Of a DNA stretch of 64,000 bases, positions 54,599 through 64,000 are shown piece after piece. Source of the stretch: Cymbomonas tetramitiformis. Taxonomy: Eukaryota > Chlorophyta > Pyramimonadophyceae > Pyramimonadales > Pyramimonadaceae. The notes beneath the pieces are model-generated. The model was not told the origin of the DNA. It worked only from the letters and a program-made list of their open reading frames with translations, and did no database searches. Where the stretch lies: contig LGRX02025771.1 of assembly GCA_001247695.2 (NCBI GenBank), positions 118,096-182,095 on the forward strand, written 5' to 3'. The position numbers and the translations under genes were made by a program. The first letter of the stretch is position 1. Each line of letters starts with the position of its first letter.

Positions 54599-55756
54599 TC
54601 ACAAAAGATTGTAGGTGTTGTAGTTCTCAAATTGGAAGCCCAGATTGCCGATGCCGAAGCCGTCAGAGTCCAGATTGAAGATGTTGTAGAAGTCAGTCGG
54701 TCCAGTGTCCAGAAGGTCGGGGTCAGTGAAGTAGCCCACTGTGCCATTCCGATAACCAGAGCAGTCACCGTACACCACCGACGGTGGAGCAATCTCCACA
54801 TCACAAAGTACAGTGGCGGTGACGGTGTCGATCATGGCGATGCTCACACACAGAAACAAAGCGGGGATAGCTGCTGCCGTGAGGAACGCGCCGATTGAAG
54901 GTGTCCGTACACCACCAACCCGTGGAGCGGGTGGTGGGACGGCATCGTGCAAGTCCCCGTCGTCAGACTCCGTGTCAGCCACGCTGGCCGAATCATGCGT
55001 GGAAGAAATGTACGGAGGCAGGGGGTTGAAGGATTGAAGTGAGACCTGCGGCTCGGGCTCGAAGAAGCCCAATTTTACAGACATGTTGTCCATAAAGGAC
55101 TGCTCGAAGAGCGGCTCACCGTCAGCGAACTGCTTCGGGTAAATTAACGCGTCGCTCTCGGTCTCGATCGCCACCTCCGGCTCATGCGCCACGACGGCAT
55201 CGTCGATCACGGAGGGCGTGGCCGAGCCGAAGTGGACCATCGGGAAGTGCTGAGTGTCGGACTCAGCACCACCAGCCACCTGCTTGAGCTCGCGGAGAGC
55301 GGTGCGCGCTTCGTGCACGCGGGTAGCAAGGAGTGAGGGTTGGGTGGGCGTCAATCCCGCGTACTGTGCTCGGAGCCCCACGTCAATGTCCTCGGAGAAC
55401 GTGAAGGGCTCCTCGTCCTGCCGAACCAAGGGATGATAATGTTGTGCACAGAGTCGAGCAAAGGCGGTGTCGTCCTCAGTGTCGAACGCGGTCTGGAAGG
55501 CGGACACGAGGCTGTCGGCGTCGTCGGCTTGCTCAATCACGCACTCGTCGCACTTGATGTCGGCGGTGGGACAATTCGCGGAGTCATGCCAAACCCCCGG
55601 AGGGCATCGGACACACTCCGGAACGAAGGCCTTGGAGAGGACGTGGAAGGAGACGGAGTGCATGGCGTAATTCCTCTTGTCGTCGTTGTGGCGCCGGACG
55701 CCTTGCGGCCAATTCCCGTCCTTGGGAAGGGGTGAAGCGGCGAAGCGGTGCTTCAA
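54599..55756 (-). CDS. Second retrotransposon frame: zinc knuckle, acidic region, membrane segment
   Basis: 385-residue frame overlapping the end of gag by four bases in a shifted frame; it has no ATG at its start (TTG), so expression would need frameshifting or it records a frameshift mutation. It carries a CCHC-like knuckle (CVRC-x5-H-x4-C), an acidic middle, and a C-terminal hydrophobic segment (FLTAAAIPALFLCVSIAMI) followed by a Tyr/Asn/Asp-rich end. The knuckle fits the nucleocapsid part of Gag; a transmembrane segment there is unusual. Confidence 0.6.
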   Translation of the reverse strand: MKHRFAASPLPKDGNWPQGVRRHNDDKRNYAMHSVSFHVLSKAFVPECVRCPPGVWHDSANCPTADIKCDECVIEQADDADSLVSAFQTAFDTEDDTAFARLCAQHYHPLVRQDEEPFTFSEDIDVGLRAQYAGLTPTQPSLLATRVHEARTALRELKQVAGGAESDTQHFPMVHFGSATPSVIDDAVVAHEPEVAIETESDALIYPKQFADGEPLFEQSFMDNMSVKLGFFEPEPQVSLQSFNPLPPYISSTHDSASVADTESDDGDLHDAVPPPAPRVGGVRTPSIGAFLTAAAIPALFLCVSIAMIDTVTATVLCDVEIAPPSVVYGDCSGYRNGTVGYFTDPDLLDTGPTDFYNIFNLDSDGFGIGNLGFQFENYNTYNLL

Positions 55757-56847
55757 CTCACGTCTTCGGCCGTGAAACTTCCCATCCGCACCCGACGGTT
55801 CTGGCGGTCACGCCAGGAGGAGGGCGGAAAGTGCACACCTGGCTTGCCCGTAGGCTTGCCCGTAGCCGGAGCCGGCCATCTCGTCGTCGGCTCGTCGCGT
55901 GCATCCTCGTCGGAGAGCGTCGCAAGCACTTTGTTGGCGGCGTCGATGTGAAACTGGAAGTCTCGAATCGGGGCCTTCACGTCAACGTCGGACGGTTGGC
56001 CAGAATACAGGATGTTCTTGTCCGTGAGGGGCACGTGCCTCCGCTTGCCGGCGCTGGCGTCCCAAATCTCGAGGACGTGGGCGTAGATGTCCTCAAGCTC
56101 GACCTTGGCCAACTCAACGTCGAGACGAAGGGGGGTAATCACCTTGTCGTAGAACTCGGGGTCGAGAGAAGCCAGAAGCTGCTTCTTGGCCATCATGTCG
56201 TCGAGAGGCCCAGAGGCGCCGTTGCCAATAGCAGTCAGGCACGCGTCGAAATCTTGAATAAGAGGGTCGGGGTCCTTCTTGTCGTCGAAATAAATGGAGC
56301 AAAGCTCCTCGTAATGTCCAAGAGGCCGAACCACGCGAGGGATCAACCTCTTAGTCACCTCCAGAAGGGCACGCTTGCCATCCTGAGGCGAAGCCCGTCC
56401 CGAGGCCTCAACCCAACGCCGCGCGGGTGAATTTGGAGAAGTCAACGATGTCAAAGTCGAGAAGAGGATGGCATTGAAGATGGCGTTGACCTCCTTTTGC
56501 GTGTCCGCCAAATCAAAAAGAGTGGCGTTGTTGGGGTCCTTCTGCTCGAACGCGCGCTGCAAGGACTTCACAATAGACGTCCAGAGCGTGTTACGGCGTA
56601 CTTCATCTCCATGAAAGGTGTCCTCTTTGGAGCCCAAGGCGTCGCGAGAAATTCTCTTGATGATGTCGACGTCCCAAGTGGAATTCTGGACAGCTGCAGC
56701 CCGTGTCCGGTCCGGAGCCGTGAGATTGAGAGCCGGAGAATTTGGCGTCGGTCTATAGCGAGACCCGACGTCGCGTGAAAAAATCGTGTCTAGCCTAATG
56801 CGATTGTTGGCCCCCAAGGAAGGCGTGACGTGAGAATTTACGCTCAT
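55753..56847 (-). CDS. Retrotransposon Gag-like protein (Ty1/copia type)
   Basis: 364 residues from ATG 56847 (MSVNSHVTPSLGANN); an open frame continues upstream to 57009, but its first 54 residues look non-coding. The core has DALGSKEDTFHGDEVRR, SPQDGKRALLEVTKRL and DPLIQDFDACLTAIGNG, then LLASLDPEFYDKVITPL, the pattern of copia-type Gag (UBN2-like) capsid domains. It ends MGSFTAEDVS. There is no knuckle in this frame; one lies just downstream in the shifted frame. Confidence 0.72.
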   Translation of the reverse strand: MSVNSHVTPSLGANNRIRLDTIFSRDVGSRYRPTPNSPALNLTAPDRTRAAAVQNSTWDVDIIKRISRDALGSKEDTFHGDEVRRNTLWTSIVKSLQRAFEQKDPNNATLFDLADTQKEVNAIFNAILFSTLTSLTSPNSPARRWVEASGRASPQDGKRALLEVTKRLIPRVVRPLGHYEELCSIYFDDKKDPDPLIQDFDACLTAIGNGASGPLDDMMAKKQLLASLDPEFYDKVITPLRLDVELAKVELEDIYAHVLEIWDASAGKRRHVPLTDKNILYSGQPSDVDVKAPIRDFQFHIDAANKVLATLSDEDARDEPTTRWPAPATGKPTGKPGVHFPPSSWRDRQNRRVRMGSFTAEDVS

Positions 56848-57242
56848 GATGAAGATCCAGTAGGCGGGAGCGTTGGGGTAGAGGGCCGATGTCGAAGAAC
56901 ACAGAAAAGCGATGGTCGAGAGCCGTAAGATGCAGTGTCGGAACGGATAACTAAGGAAACCGTAACTGTGAAATTGCAAGATCGGAACGCGGCGGCCAAG
57001 GAATCCCACGACAAAAATTGATCAAGTTTCAGTCGAGTAAAATCCAACGCGGACAATACAAATTAATCCCAGGTAGGCGAACGCTGCAGCGATACCAAAT
57101 TTAATCCGCCCGTAAACTAGCTCTCGACCGCAACTGCGAAAATCACGACATCAAATTTTGGGCCCCCAACGCCCCACCAAGCGGAGTGGCTTAGCCACTC
57201 ATGCAATCAAAAGTAGTGGAAGGTGCCTGGCGCACCATAACC

Positions 57243-57430
57243 TGTGGGATGTATAGTGCCGACTATATATTGAGGTGCGGATACTCAGAATGCTTACACT
57301 TAAGATAACATAAGAAGTGAAGTTAGATTGAGTGTCGCTCGGCTTAAGCCCGAAACCCTGAACCTGTGACAGCCGTACTGTACGGAGTACTAGTACAGAC
57401 AGAGGACTGTGACACACACGGGGTGTCACA
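57243..57430 (-). repeat. LTR (5' LTR relative to gag), 188 bp
   Basis: Same length and termini as 54156-54343. On the minus strand the sequence just inside it, ggttatggtgcgcc, occupies the primer-binding-site position; I could not match it to a specific tRNA. Confidence 0.95.
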
Positions 57431-58336
57431 TCCGGCATCTCGTTCCGAACATTGGGAACACGTCAATGCATTGTGACCAATCCAGTTTTGAACACGTGGC
57501 CGCCTCACTTCCACATCAGCATTTCATCACAAATATAGCTCAGAATTTTTGCCTAGCACTTAACTTTTTCTCTAGATGTCACCCTGCTGAAAAGTGGGTT
57601 GAGCCCCTTTGTGGGCGCGCTATAGCAGAGGGAGTAGCCCCGCCTGGTGTTTTCACCAGCTTGCTTTGCAGGGATACCGAACTCTCAGGACTTTGTCCCC
57701 TTTGCTAGCGTAAATGTTTTATTATTATTATTATTATTTTCTGCCTGCGTGGCACGTTTTCATTGGTCCAAACCATATGTGTCATAAATATAGATATAGT
57801 CACACCGCCCTCGGCAATATTGAACCATATTTCGCGCATATTTCTTTTCGATATTTCGAAAATATTCGCGATATTTCGCGAAAATCACCCAAATTTCTCG
57901 AGAAAACTTTTTGATTTCTCGGCCTAAAATTTGACCCAAATTTCTCAAAAAGTTTCGCGAAATTTGGGCATGGCCCAACTGGCGTCCCTGAGACTTCATC
58001 TCCCCGATCCGGGAGCGGGGAGGCGAGGTCGGACGATCGCGATCCCCCTCCTGAATGACGATGACGGTCATCGCTGATGACGGAAGAAATTCCGGCGATC
58101 AACAGCATCAGCATCAGCAACAGCAACAGTCACGAGTCAACATATGACATAGCACAACAGCTACAGGAGTCATACATTTACATACATAGTTAACATCGAA
58201 TAGCAGCAGAAGCAGTTTTAACCACGAACTTCAAACTTGCATTCGTTTGCGCGGACATCACGGTTTTACTGAGCTGTCAAGTTCAACCGGAAAAGTTGAG
58301 CTCGATTATCTCAAAAGTGCTACCGCTACTGGATGA
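57431..58336. other. Intergenic, no gene seen
   Basis: Between the LTR element and the acidic membrane-protein gene. Contains an (ATT)n run at 57719-57737 and palindromic gatatttcgcgaaa-type motifs at about 57845-57962. The promoter of the downstream gene should be near 58200-58330. Confidence 0.5.
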
Positions 58337-60317
58337 ATGTTTCTGGGTATCTATTTTTCCAAAGAGGAAAAGACCATAGTTTGCCCTGCATTTAAAGAAG
58401 GGCTTGCTAAAATGGGGAAGGGCAAAGTCCCTTTCCGCCTCGTCGGCATGGTTGCGGGAGCACTTTTGCTTGCAGGCGTCATGTTCTACAAGGAAGAAAT
58501 ATTTACGGATCACAAGGAATTAGTTAAAATACACGAGGATAGAGTAGTATGCATGCACCCTCCATGTGATGGTTCACCTAACCAAGAGCACTTGGAGTCC
58601 GAGAACGAAGCGCACGACCATGGTGGACATGGCGACGACGACGAGGACGAGGGAGAGCATGCGACCGGGGGCGAGGTGTCTGGACGGGATGATGTAAAGG
58701 TTGCTGACTCTCAAGATGGGCAACTTCCTGAAGAATCAGGCCAACGTGTGGCCGAAGGGGTTGATCAGGAAGGAAATCAGGACATTGAAACCGATCTGGA
58801 AGTCCAAACCACAGGGGATGCAGAGATTACAGCGGACTCACAGGATGAGAATAGTGAAGAACCAAGCGCAGTTTCTTCCACATCTGAAGAATCGGCGCCC
58901 GTTGTTGATACTGGTGGAGACGCTGCGGAGTCAAGCCAGTGGGAGGGGGAAAATGGCATTGAGGCGGCAAATTCCGAGCCAGCAGCCGGCACTTTGGACG
59001 TTGATGAGCTAAAGGATAGTGCAGAGACTGAAGAAAGAAGGGTTGAAGAGGATTCCGGCATCTCCAAGGAAGTAGGAGGCGCAGAGGTGGACGGTGAGGA
59101 GGTTGTTCCCGATGAGGAGGTTGTTCCCGATGAGGAGGAAACAAGCAAACGTCAGGAACAAGAGACGGACATCGCTGAGGAGCCTGTACTTTCCGCTGTT
59201 GAGAATAATCCTGGAGTAAGCGATCTAACGGAACAAGATGAGCCTATCGTTGAGGAACCTGCACTTCCTCTCGACCAGGAGGTGCTGGCATCGAGTTCTG
59301 GCGACTCGGCGGAGCCAGAGGTAGGCGAGGTGGAACCTGAGAGAGCAGTTGATACTGAGAGTGCGGAGTCTTCGACCGCAGACGAGCGGATGGAAGCTGC
59401 TGACGGGCCTCTGGAGGTTGTCAGCACGCTTTCGGGGGCGGAAACGCAAAGTGGCACTCTGGAACCGGCAAATCCAACGACAGCTGCTCGAGTAGAGCCT
59501 ATGATCGAAGAGCCAGTGATCGAAGAGCCCGTGTACAGGGAACCTACAGAGCGGGAAATCGAGGCCGCTCGGATGGAAGCCATGTTCCAAGCAGACCTCG
59601 CAAACGTTCACGCGGTGCGGTTCACATTGAATTCTCCTCTTGTGCAGTCGCAGCGTTACACATTGCGACCTATCGTTAAGGAAGTATAGTCGTCTTTCAG
59701 CCAGTCTGGAATAATTCCTTCCAGGCGGTGTAGATCAACCAATATAGTGAGCGCCTTGATCTGTAGAGGACTCAGCCTTCAAAGCCTGTCCGACGTTCAT
59801 TCGGCGGCTTCGAGCTGTCGCATCCTTTTCGATCAAACGCACTTAATGTTGGCACGTGCACTTTTAGGGCTAAGCCCGAGGTGTTGCTGTGAGCTCACCG
59901 CCACGTGGCAATATCACTTAGGGTAGGGTCTGTGGGGCTTCAGGGCTAAGCCTGAGGTGTTGCTGTGAGCTAACTGCCACGTGGCAATGACACTCAGGGT
60001 GGGGGTCTGTGGTACTTCAGGGCCACATTATGCCCAACCACATCTACCCTAAAAAAACCGCCGTCCGCAAGGAACCAGAAGCCGCCCCCGTGTTGCAGCA
60101 AGCGGAGGCCGTGCCAAAAGTTGACGAAAAGCCCGCGCCCGCTGCTGCTGCCAAGCCGGTGGCGAAGGGCAGGGAGACAGTGAAGCCAGAAGAGAAGAAG
60201 AAAGATGAAAAGAAGAAAGAGGACAAAAAGCGGGAGGACAGGAAGGAAGAGAGGCAGGAGAGGAGGGATAGGCGGGAAAAGAAGAAGGAGAAGAATAGAA
60301 GGTTGCTGTCGATCTAG
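58337..60317 (+). CDS. Acidic single-pass membrane protein, possibly spliced to a Lys/Glu-rich C-terminal exon
   Basis: Family not recognised. Uninterrupted frame 58337-59689; the better start is ATG 58412 (aaaATGg context), giving MGKGKVPFRLVGMVAGALLL, a short basic end then a signal-anchor helix, and a long Glu/Asp/Ser-rich region with short repeats (EEVVPDEEVVPDEE, IEEPVIEEPVYREP). The C-terminal part (EREIEAARMEAMFQADLANV) is less biased. An unspliced product ends at TAG 59689 (425 residues). Alternatively, a GAA/gtatag donor after 59683 joins in phase to an acceptor cttcag at 60015-60020, adding 60021-60317 (HIMPNHIYPKK, then a Lys/Glu/Arg-rich tail ending RRLLSI), for about 522 residues. 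The intron holds a repeat with copies of that acceptor. A type II orientation in the secretory pathway is inference. Confidence 0.6.
59868..60020 (+). repeat. 76-77-bp tandem repeat with duplicated acceptor site
   Basis: Two copies start at 59868 and 59944, each opening ggctaagcc and containing gaggtgttgctgtgagct and gccacgtggcaat. Each start is preceded by an acceptor-like ag (cttttag, ggcttcag), and the second copy ends tacttcag at 60020, directly before the Lys-rich exon. Confidence 0.9.
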
Positions 60318-62061
60318 CCACTCTCTTTTCACACCGTCCACATTTATGGACGGTATGCATGTAGAGACATCTTGGGAATATTTGATTCGTCTTCCACATA
60401 AAAACCACACCCTCAACCCCCAGGAGACTCCAGCCTTTTGACCCCATCACACTTGTTCTGCCGCACTCGAACATGACCTCCTCAATAAGCCTCGACTTTG
60501 CAGCCCACATTTCGCGTCCTCAGCTAACACTTTTTGGGGAACCATCTCAGTTGTATCCCTTTGTAGTGCTGCTCACGCTGGTTGAATTCAACTGCTGACA
60601 CGAAACTGTACATAACGCCCACAAAAGAGTCCCGGTAACGAGTTTTCCGAACAATTCTCAAGTCAACATTGTGACTAACCTGGGAATCTTCTAGTATCTT
60701 TCTGCAAGGCCAAATGAAGCAAATTCTAAGAGAAACTATGTGTATAAATGTTGCTGCATAAACACTTTTGAGGTTTGTTAGGGGGGTTTGGTTACTGTGA
60801 TACACCATCTCTCACCCAAGTATGACATGGTTATCTGCAAGAAACATGCCATAGCTTCAATCAACTAAACTTCACAGGCTTATTGGGGTTCATTGCTGTT
60901 CCCAATTATCTCTCATACAGTAATGTCAGCATCTTGGTCTAGAAGCTGCTGCCAAACAGTCTTCGCATCGGGTACTTTCGAAGTCATATACGGTTCGACG
61001 GAAGAAGCAGACACTGTGCATCGTGCATCCAACCGATGATATTTCAGCACTGTGAAAGTGGCATCTCGATACCTCGCGTGCATCACCTTGCCAAGTCATT
61101 CATGCCTGACTGCGTTATGCCAACTGGGGTAACGCAACTTCTTCTGCTCGGTGGGTTTCATTTTGACGGATATATGTATACCTGCCTGTAGTCGATAATG
61201 CGATAGCGAATGCGCTCATCGTGTACGCCGTCCTGAAACGGATATGACCGCTTCCACGACTCTGATATGAACGAAGCCACCGCCAATAAGGAACAAACGA
61301 CAAACCTTTTACTGTTTCATCATTGCTTCTGTTTCGCCGATCCCCCGCGGATAATAGCTCCGCCAGGAACACAAATCGCATATAGCACGTATGCGCGACA
61401 TGTAGAATAATAATCAAGTCTGTATATTATGTAAGGGATGCTGTGCGGAATGTAGATGTGGCAAGAGCACCCTCGGCAAGATATGCCTCTCTCACCAACG
61501 TCGAATGTTAGAAAAATAACGACGCCAGTCTTCGCTCACGAGCCCCGGTGTCCTTCGAAGAGCCGTCCCGACCGTTGTTCACGCAGACCTGGCAGTGGCC
61601 CGTCCTGGAGGCGAAAACAAGGGCACATCCGAGGAATACCTTTTATTTTTTGTTGAACGCTGTACGGTTTTGAATATCGTGCATTGGCGTTTAAGAGAGG
61701 CCCAGGGCTCACTTCTTTGATGTCATACCGATACCCTATGTGACGATACAAAATATGTCAACTTAATTTTGATGAAATAAACAAATCAATTAAATCAGAC
61801 ATTCCGGAACCACAACCTTTCAATAAGAATTCAAGAAATAATTTTTAACGAATCCGCAAAAAGCTTCGAATTAATAAATTTGTTTGTAAGTAACCGCAAA
61901 CTCTGCAAAACAGCCCAGCCACACTTGCTACCTCTTGCGCACTAATATACAATGGAAACCGGCCATCCGACAGAATAAGCCGTCGATATAGCCTATGTGG
62001 TGGGCCCTTCTTGGGGCATTGTTTCTCATTGAACATGTCACCGGCTCCACATGATGCGGCA
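60318..62061. other. Intergenic between convergent genes, no gene seen
   Basis: About 1.7 kb between the Lys-rich exon (plus) and the kinesin 3' end (minus). AT-rich, no repeat array or supported exon found on either strand. Confidence 0.5.
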
Positions 62062-63748
62062 TTAACGACGAGCACTCGCCGCACTCGATGGTCTTCTGGC
62101 CGCCCCTGGACTCCCTGGCTTCGACGGGGAGCCTGGAGCTGCACTTGGTCTAGAACTCTTCTTTGCAGGAGCTCCCTTCTGGCTGGTCGCAGCCTGCATA
62201 GCATGGCGCACGGAGGAGTGCCGAAAAGGGAGCTTCAGCCTTCCGCATAGTGCACTCAACATAGGGTGCAGCTGGATAACACGATCTGACACTCTGACAA
62301 TCAAGTATGACTGCGTATGGAGCACCGCCATATGGCATATATCTGTCAATCTCATGCAAACGTTAACATAAATTGCAAACAGACTTGGAACAGCGCACAT
62401 TCATAATCAATGCTTTTGAAAAGCTCCCCACTCATTGGCCGAAGACCACACTCCAATCAACACTCTGATCCATCTGGAACGGCATCCAGCGCACAGCGTG
62501 AAATGGGCTCAAGGCTTTCAAGGTTAAAAGGGAACGCACATCAAACAGAAACAGCTCTCCTGCTCTGGGTCATTAAACCAAACCTTGTGACTGAAGAATC
62601 AGCCAAGCAGGGCCTTAGTTGGGGGAGGGGGGCAGGGTGAGGCGCGCGGACTAGCGGGCGCGGCGCAGGCAGCACCTGGCCGAGCTCGACGCTTCTTACG
62701 CGGCTAGCAAATTCCAAGGAGCACTGTGTCTCCTCCATCTGCTCCTCCGACGGGCTGACCTGGCAGAACATGAGGCACTGCGGGGGCATCCAGAGGGGAT
62801 CAGAGGGGACTAAAAGGCTGAAGCAGGGAGCGGCATACGATTGGACTGAAGGACATCAGGAGGCATGGGAACGCCTCAAGCGCAAGTTCTGGTGCTCGGT
62901 CTTTATACATTCAGCCGCGGCTCATCAACACTGTGGCAGATCGCGAAGGCTGTCCTTGCAATTCTTCTGAGCTGAGCGAGAGTGGCCCACCTTGGAGTTG
63001 CCCCCGAGAGAGTCCTGCAACAGATAAGTGAGCTTGGAGTTGCGATATGGAATATGCTTGTCCTTGGAGGCCAGCGAGGAGATCACGTCGCCGAGCGCGG
63101 ACAGCGACTTGTTGATTGCCTGCGCAGAATGCACCCCCAAATATCCGTGCAGCTCACGGGCGCACTGCACCGAGAAGCTCAAGGGCGCACGACACCGAGG
63201 GGGGCGCATGCACCCTTCGAGCCTCCCCGAACAGGGGGTATATGCCAGCCTCAGCCGGGCAGGAGAGGTAGGATGGCGCGCGGAGGTGCGGAAGCCGGTC
63301 AATCCGCAGCTGCGAACAGCGCATGCCAACAGCGCGCCGTCACGTGGCGCTGGGCCAAGGCGGAGCCAGCAGCACCTGGGCCTCCTTCAGACGGGAGCCC
63401 TCTGCGCCAGTTTTTGATATGCGCTCAGACCCGGCCAAATCCACAAGATGCAGCTTCCCTGCTCGCGCATCCACATCCTCCCAGCCCCCCTTTAGACCCC
63501 CCTCCTATCAGGTCACTGCAGCCAGGCCCTGCTTCAGCCAACCCCCTCGGGTGAGAGCGGAAAGGAAGATACCATTAGCTGGGCAACAATGCACGCTGCA
63601 GGGGGGGATGCAGAGGGGGGGCACCAAGGTATACAGCGCCGGTCAGGTTGTTGATGGTTTGCACGTTCACGGAGAGCAAGTAGTGTGAGCGGCTGCTGTG
63701 CTCATTCATGTTTGTGGCAAAAGTGGCGCGGCGCGAGGTTGCCTCTTG
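62062..63748 (-). CDS. Kinesin, C-terminal motor (kinesin-14 type), 3' part only
   Basis: Microtubule motor; only the second half of the motor and the tail are in the window. Exons in transcription order: 63748-63640 ([16 protein letters not shown], switch I region), 63458-63376 ([17 protein letters not shown] ... SRLKEAQ, switch II), 63119-62991 ([36 protein letters not shown]), 62777-62676 ([28 protein letters not shown]) and 62193-62062 (Ser/Pro/Ala/Lys-rich tail ending SAASARR and TAA). Phases agree; the first listed exon appears to use a GC donor (G/GCGCTG). Only 44 residues follow the motor, which places the motor at the C-terminus, as in minus-end-directed kinesin-14. The P-loop and any coiled-coil stalk lie beyond the right edge. 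63749-64000 looks like intron. Confidence 0.92.
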
Positions 63749-64000
63749 CTGCGCGCCAGCACACCGCCAGCACCCAAAGGGGGATGAGGTCATCCTGAGA
63801 TACTCTGCAGAGTGACAAGTGCGGTAGAGAATAGCATGGGGTGCCAAAGCCGAGCACCACCTGCGACTTCCTGTGAGCCCCGCAGAGTGGCACCGGGGCT
63901 GCGCTGCTGAGTGGGCGGTGGTTCGCTCTCCGTGGAAACCGGAGCTGAGGAGAGAGGCGCATGGCGACTACTCCTCAAGGAAGCACGCATTATACTGGGG
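63749..64000 (-). other. Intron sequence of the kinesin gene
   Basis: No kinesin motif is found between 63749 and the window edge; the acceptor gcgcgcag lies just before exon 63748. Preceding motor exons must be outside the window. Confidence 0.6.

Larger units (their letters stand above)
54156..57430 (-). mobile_element. Gag-only LTR retrotransposon (non-autonomous), 3,275 bp
   Basis: Bounded by two direct 188-bp LTRs (54156-54343 and 57243-57430). The element is oriented on the minus strand: gag 56847-55753, then an overlapping second frame 55756-54599. No protease, integrase or reverse transcriptase is encoded, so it would depend on an autonomous partner. The five bases either side (tcttc left, tccgg right) do not form a target duplication, but the wider flanks are inverted copies of one another. 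Confidence 0.85.

Noticed and set aside
1..64000. tRNA or rRNA genes
   Set aside because: No cloverleaf with TTCGA-type T loop and A/B boxes or conserved rRNA segment was recognised by eye; a tRNAscan/Infernal run would settle it.

Overview
This is a eukaryotic nuclear contig, most likely from a green alga. The evidence is a plastid-type ribose-5-phosphate isomerase with a transit-peptide-like exon, dense small introns with GT/AG borders, very GC-rich and tandem-repeat-rich introns, and many transposable elements. A prasinophyte such as a Cymbomonas/Pyramimonas relative would fit, but that is inference. No rRNA, tRNA or CRISPR array was seen. There is one assembly gap (N run 22796-23333).

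Layout, left to right. (1) 1011-3577 (+): spliced ribose-5-phosphate isomerase A. (2) 5877-10615 (-): RNase H2 subunit B, at least nine small exons rebuilt by hand, with a probable C-terminal PCNA-binding extension. (3) 10616-11249: a divergent intergenic region carrying a GGCAT pentanucleotide array. (4) 11250-47692 (+): one very long gene of about 33 exons encoding a roughly 2,940-residue coiled-coil protein; 28 of its 32 introns are in phase 0. Its introns hold minisatellites, a complete-looking R2-like (zinc finger-RT-restriction-like endonuclease) non-LTR retrotransposon on the minus strand (about 17.8-26.1 kb), a captured gene fragment and a 1.18-kb long-inverted-repeat element. (5) 47693-57430: AT-richer, repeat-dominated DNA with a foldback-like element and two gag-only LTR retroelements on the minus strand, one bounded by paired 188-bp LTRs. 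(6) 58337-60317 (+): an acidic single-pass membrane protein gene that may be spliced to a Lys/Glu-rich exon. (7) 62062 to beyond the right edge (-): the 3' part of a C-terminal-motor (kinesin-14 type) kinesin.

The host genes do not form one pathway: sugar phosphate metabolism, ribonucleotide removal from DNA, a large coiled-coil scaffold and a microtubule motor. The most striking feature is that several intronic minisatellites abut an exon and each repeat unit carries a copy of the adjoining donor or acceptor splice site, sometimes with exon-end sequence. This recurs in at least three independent genes. The second is an R2-like retrotransposon with an unusual RING-type finger, sitting inside a GC-rich minisatellite and itself split by an internal minisatellite.
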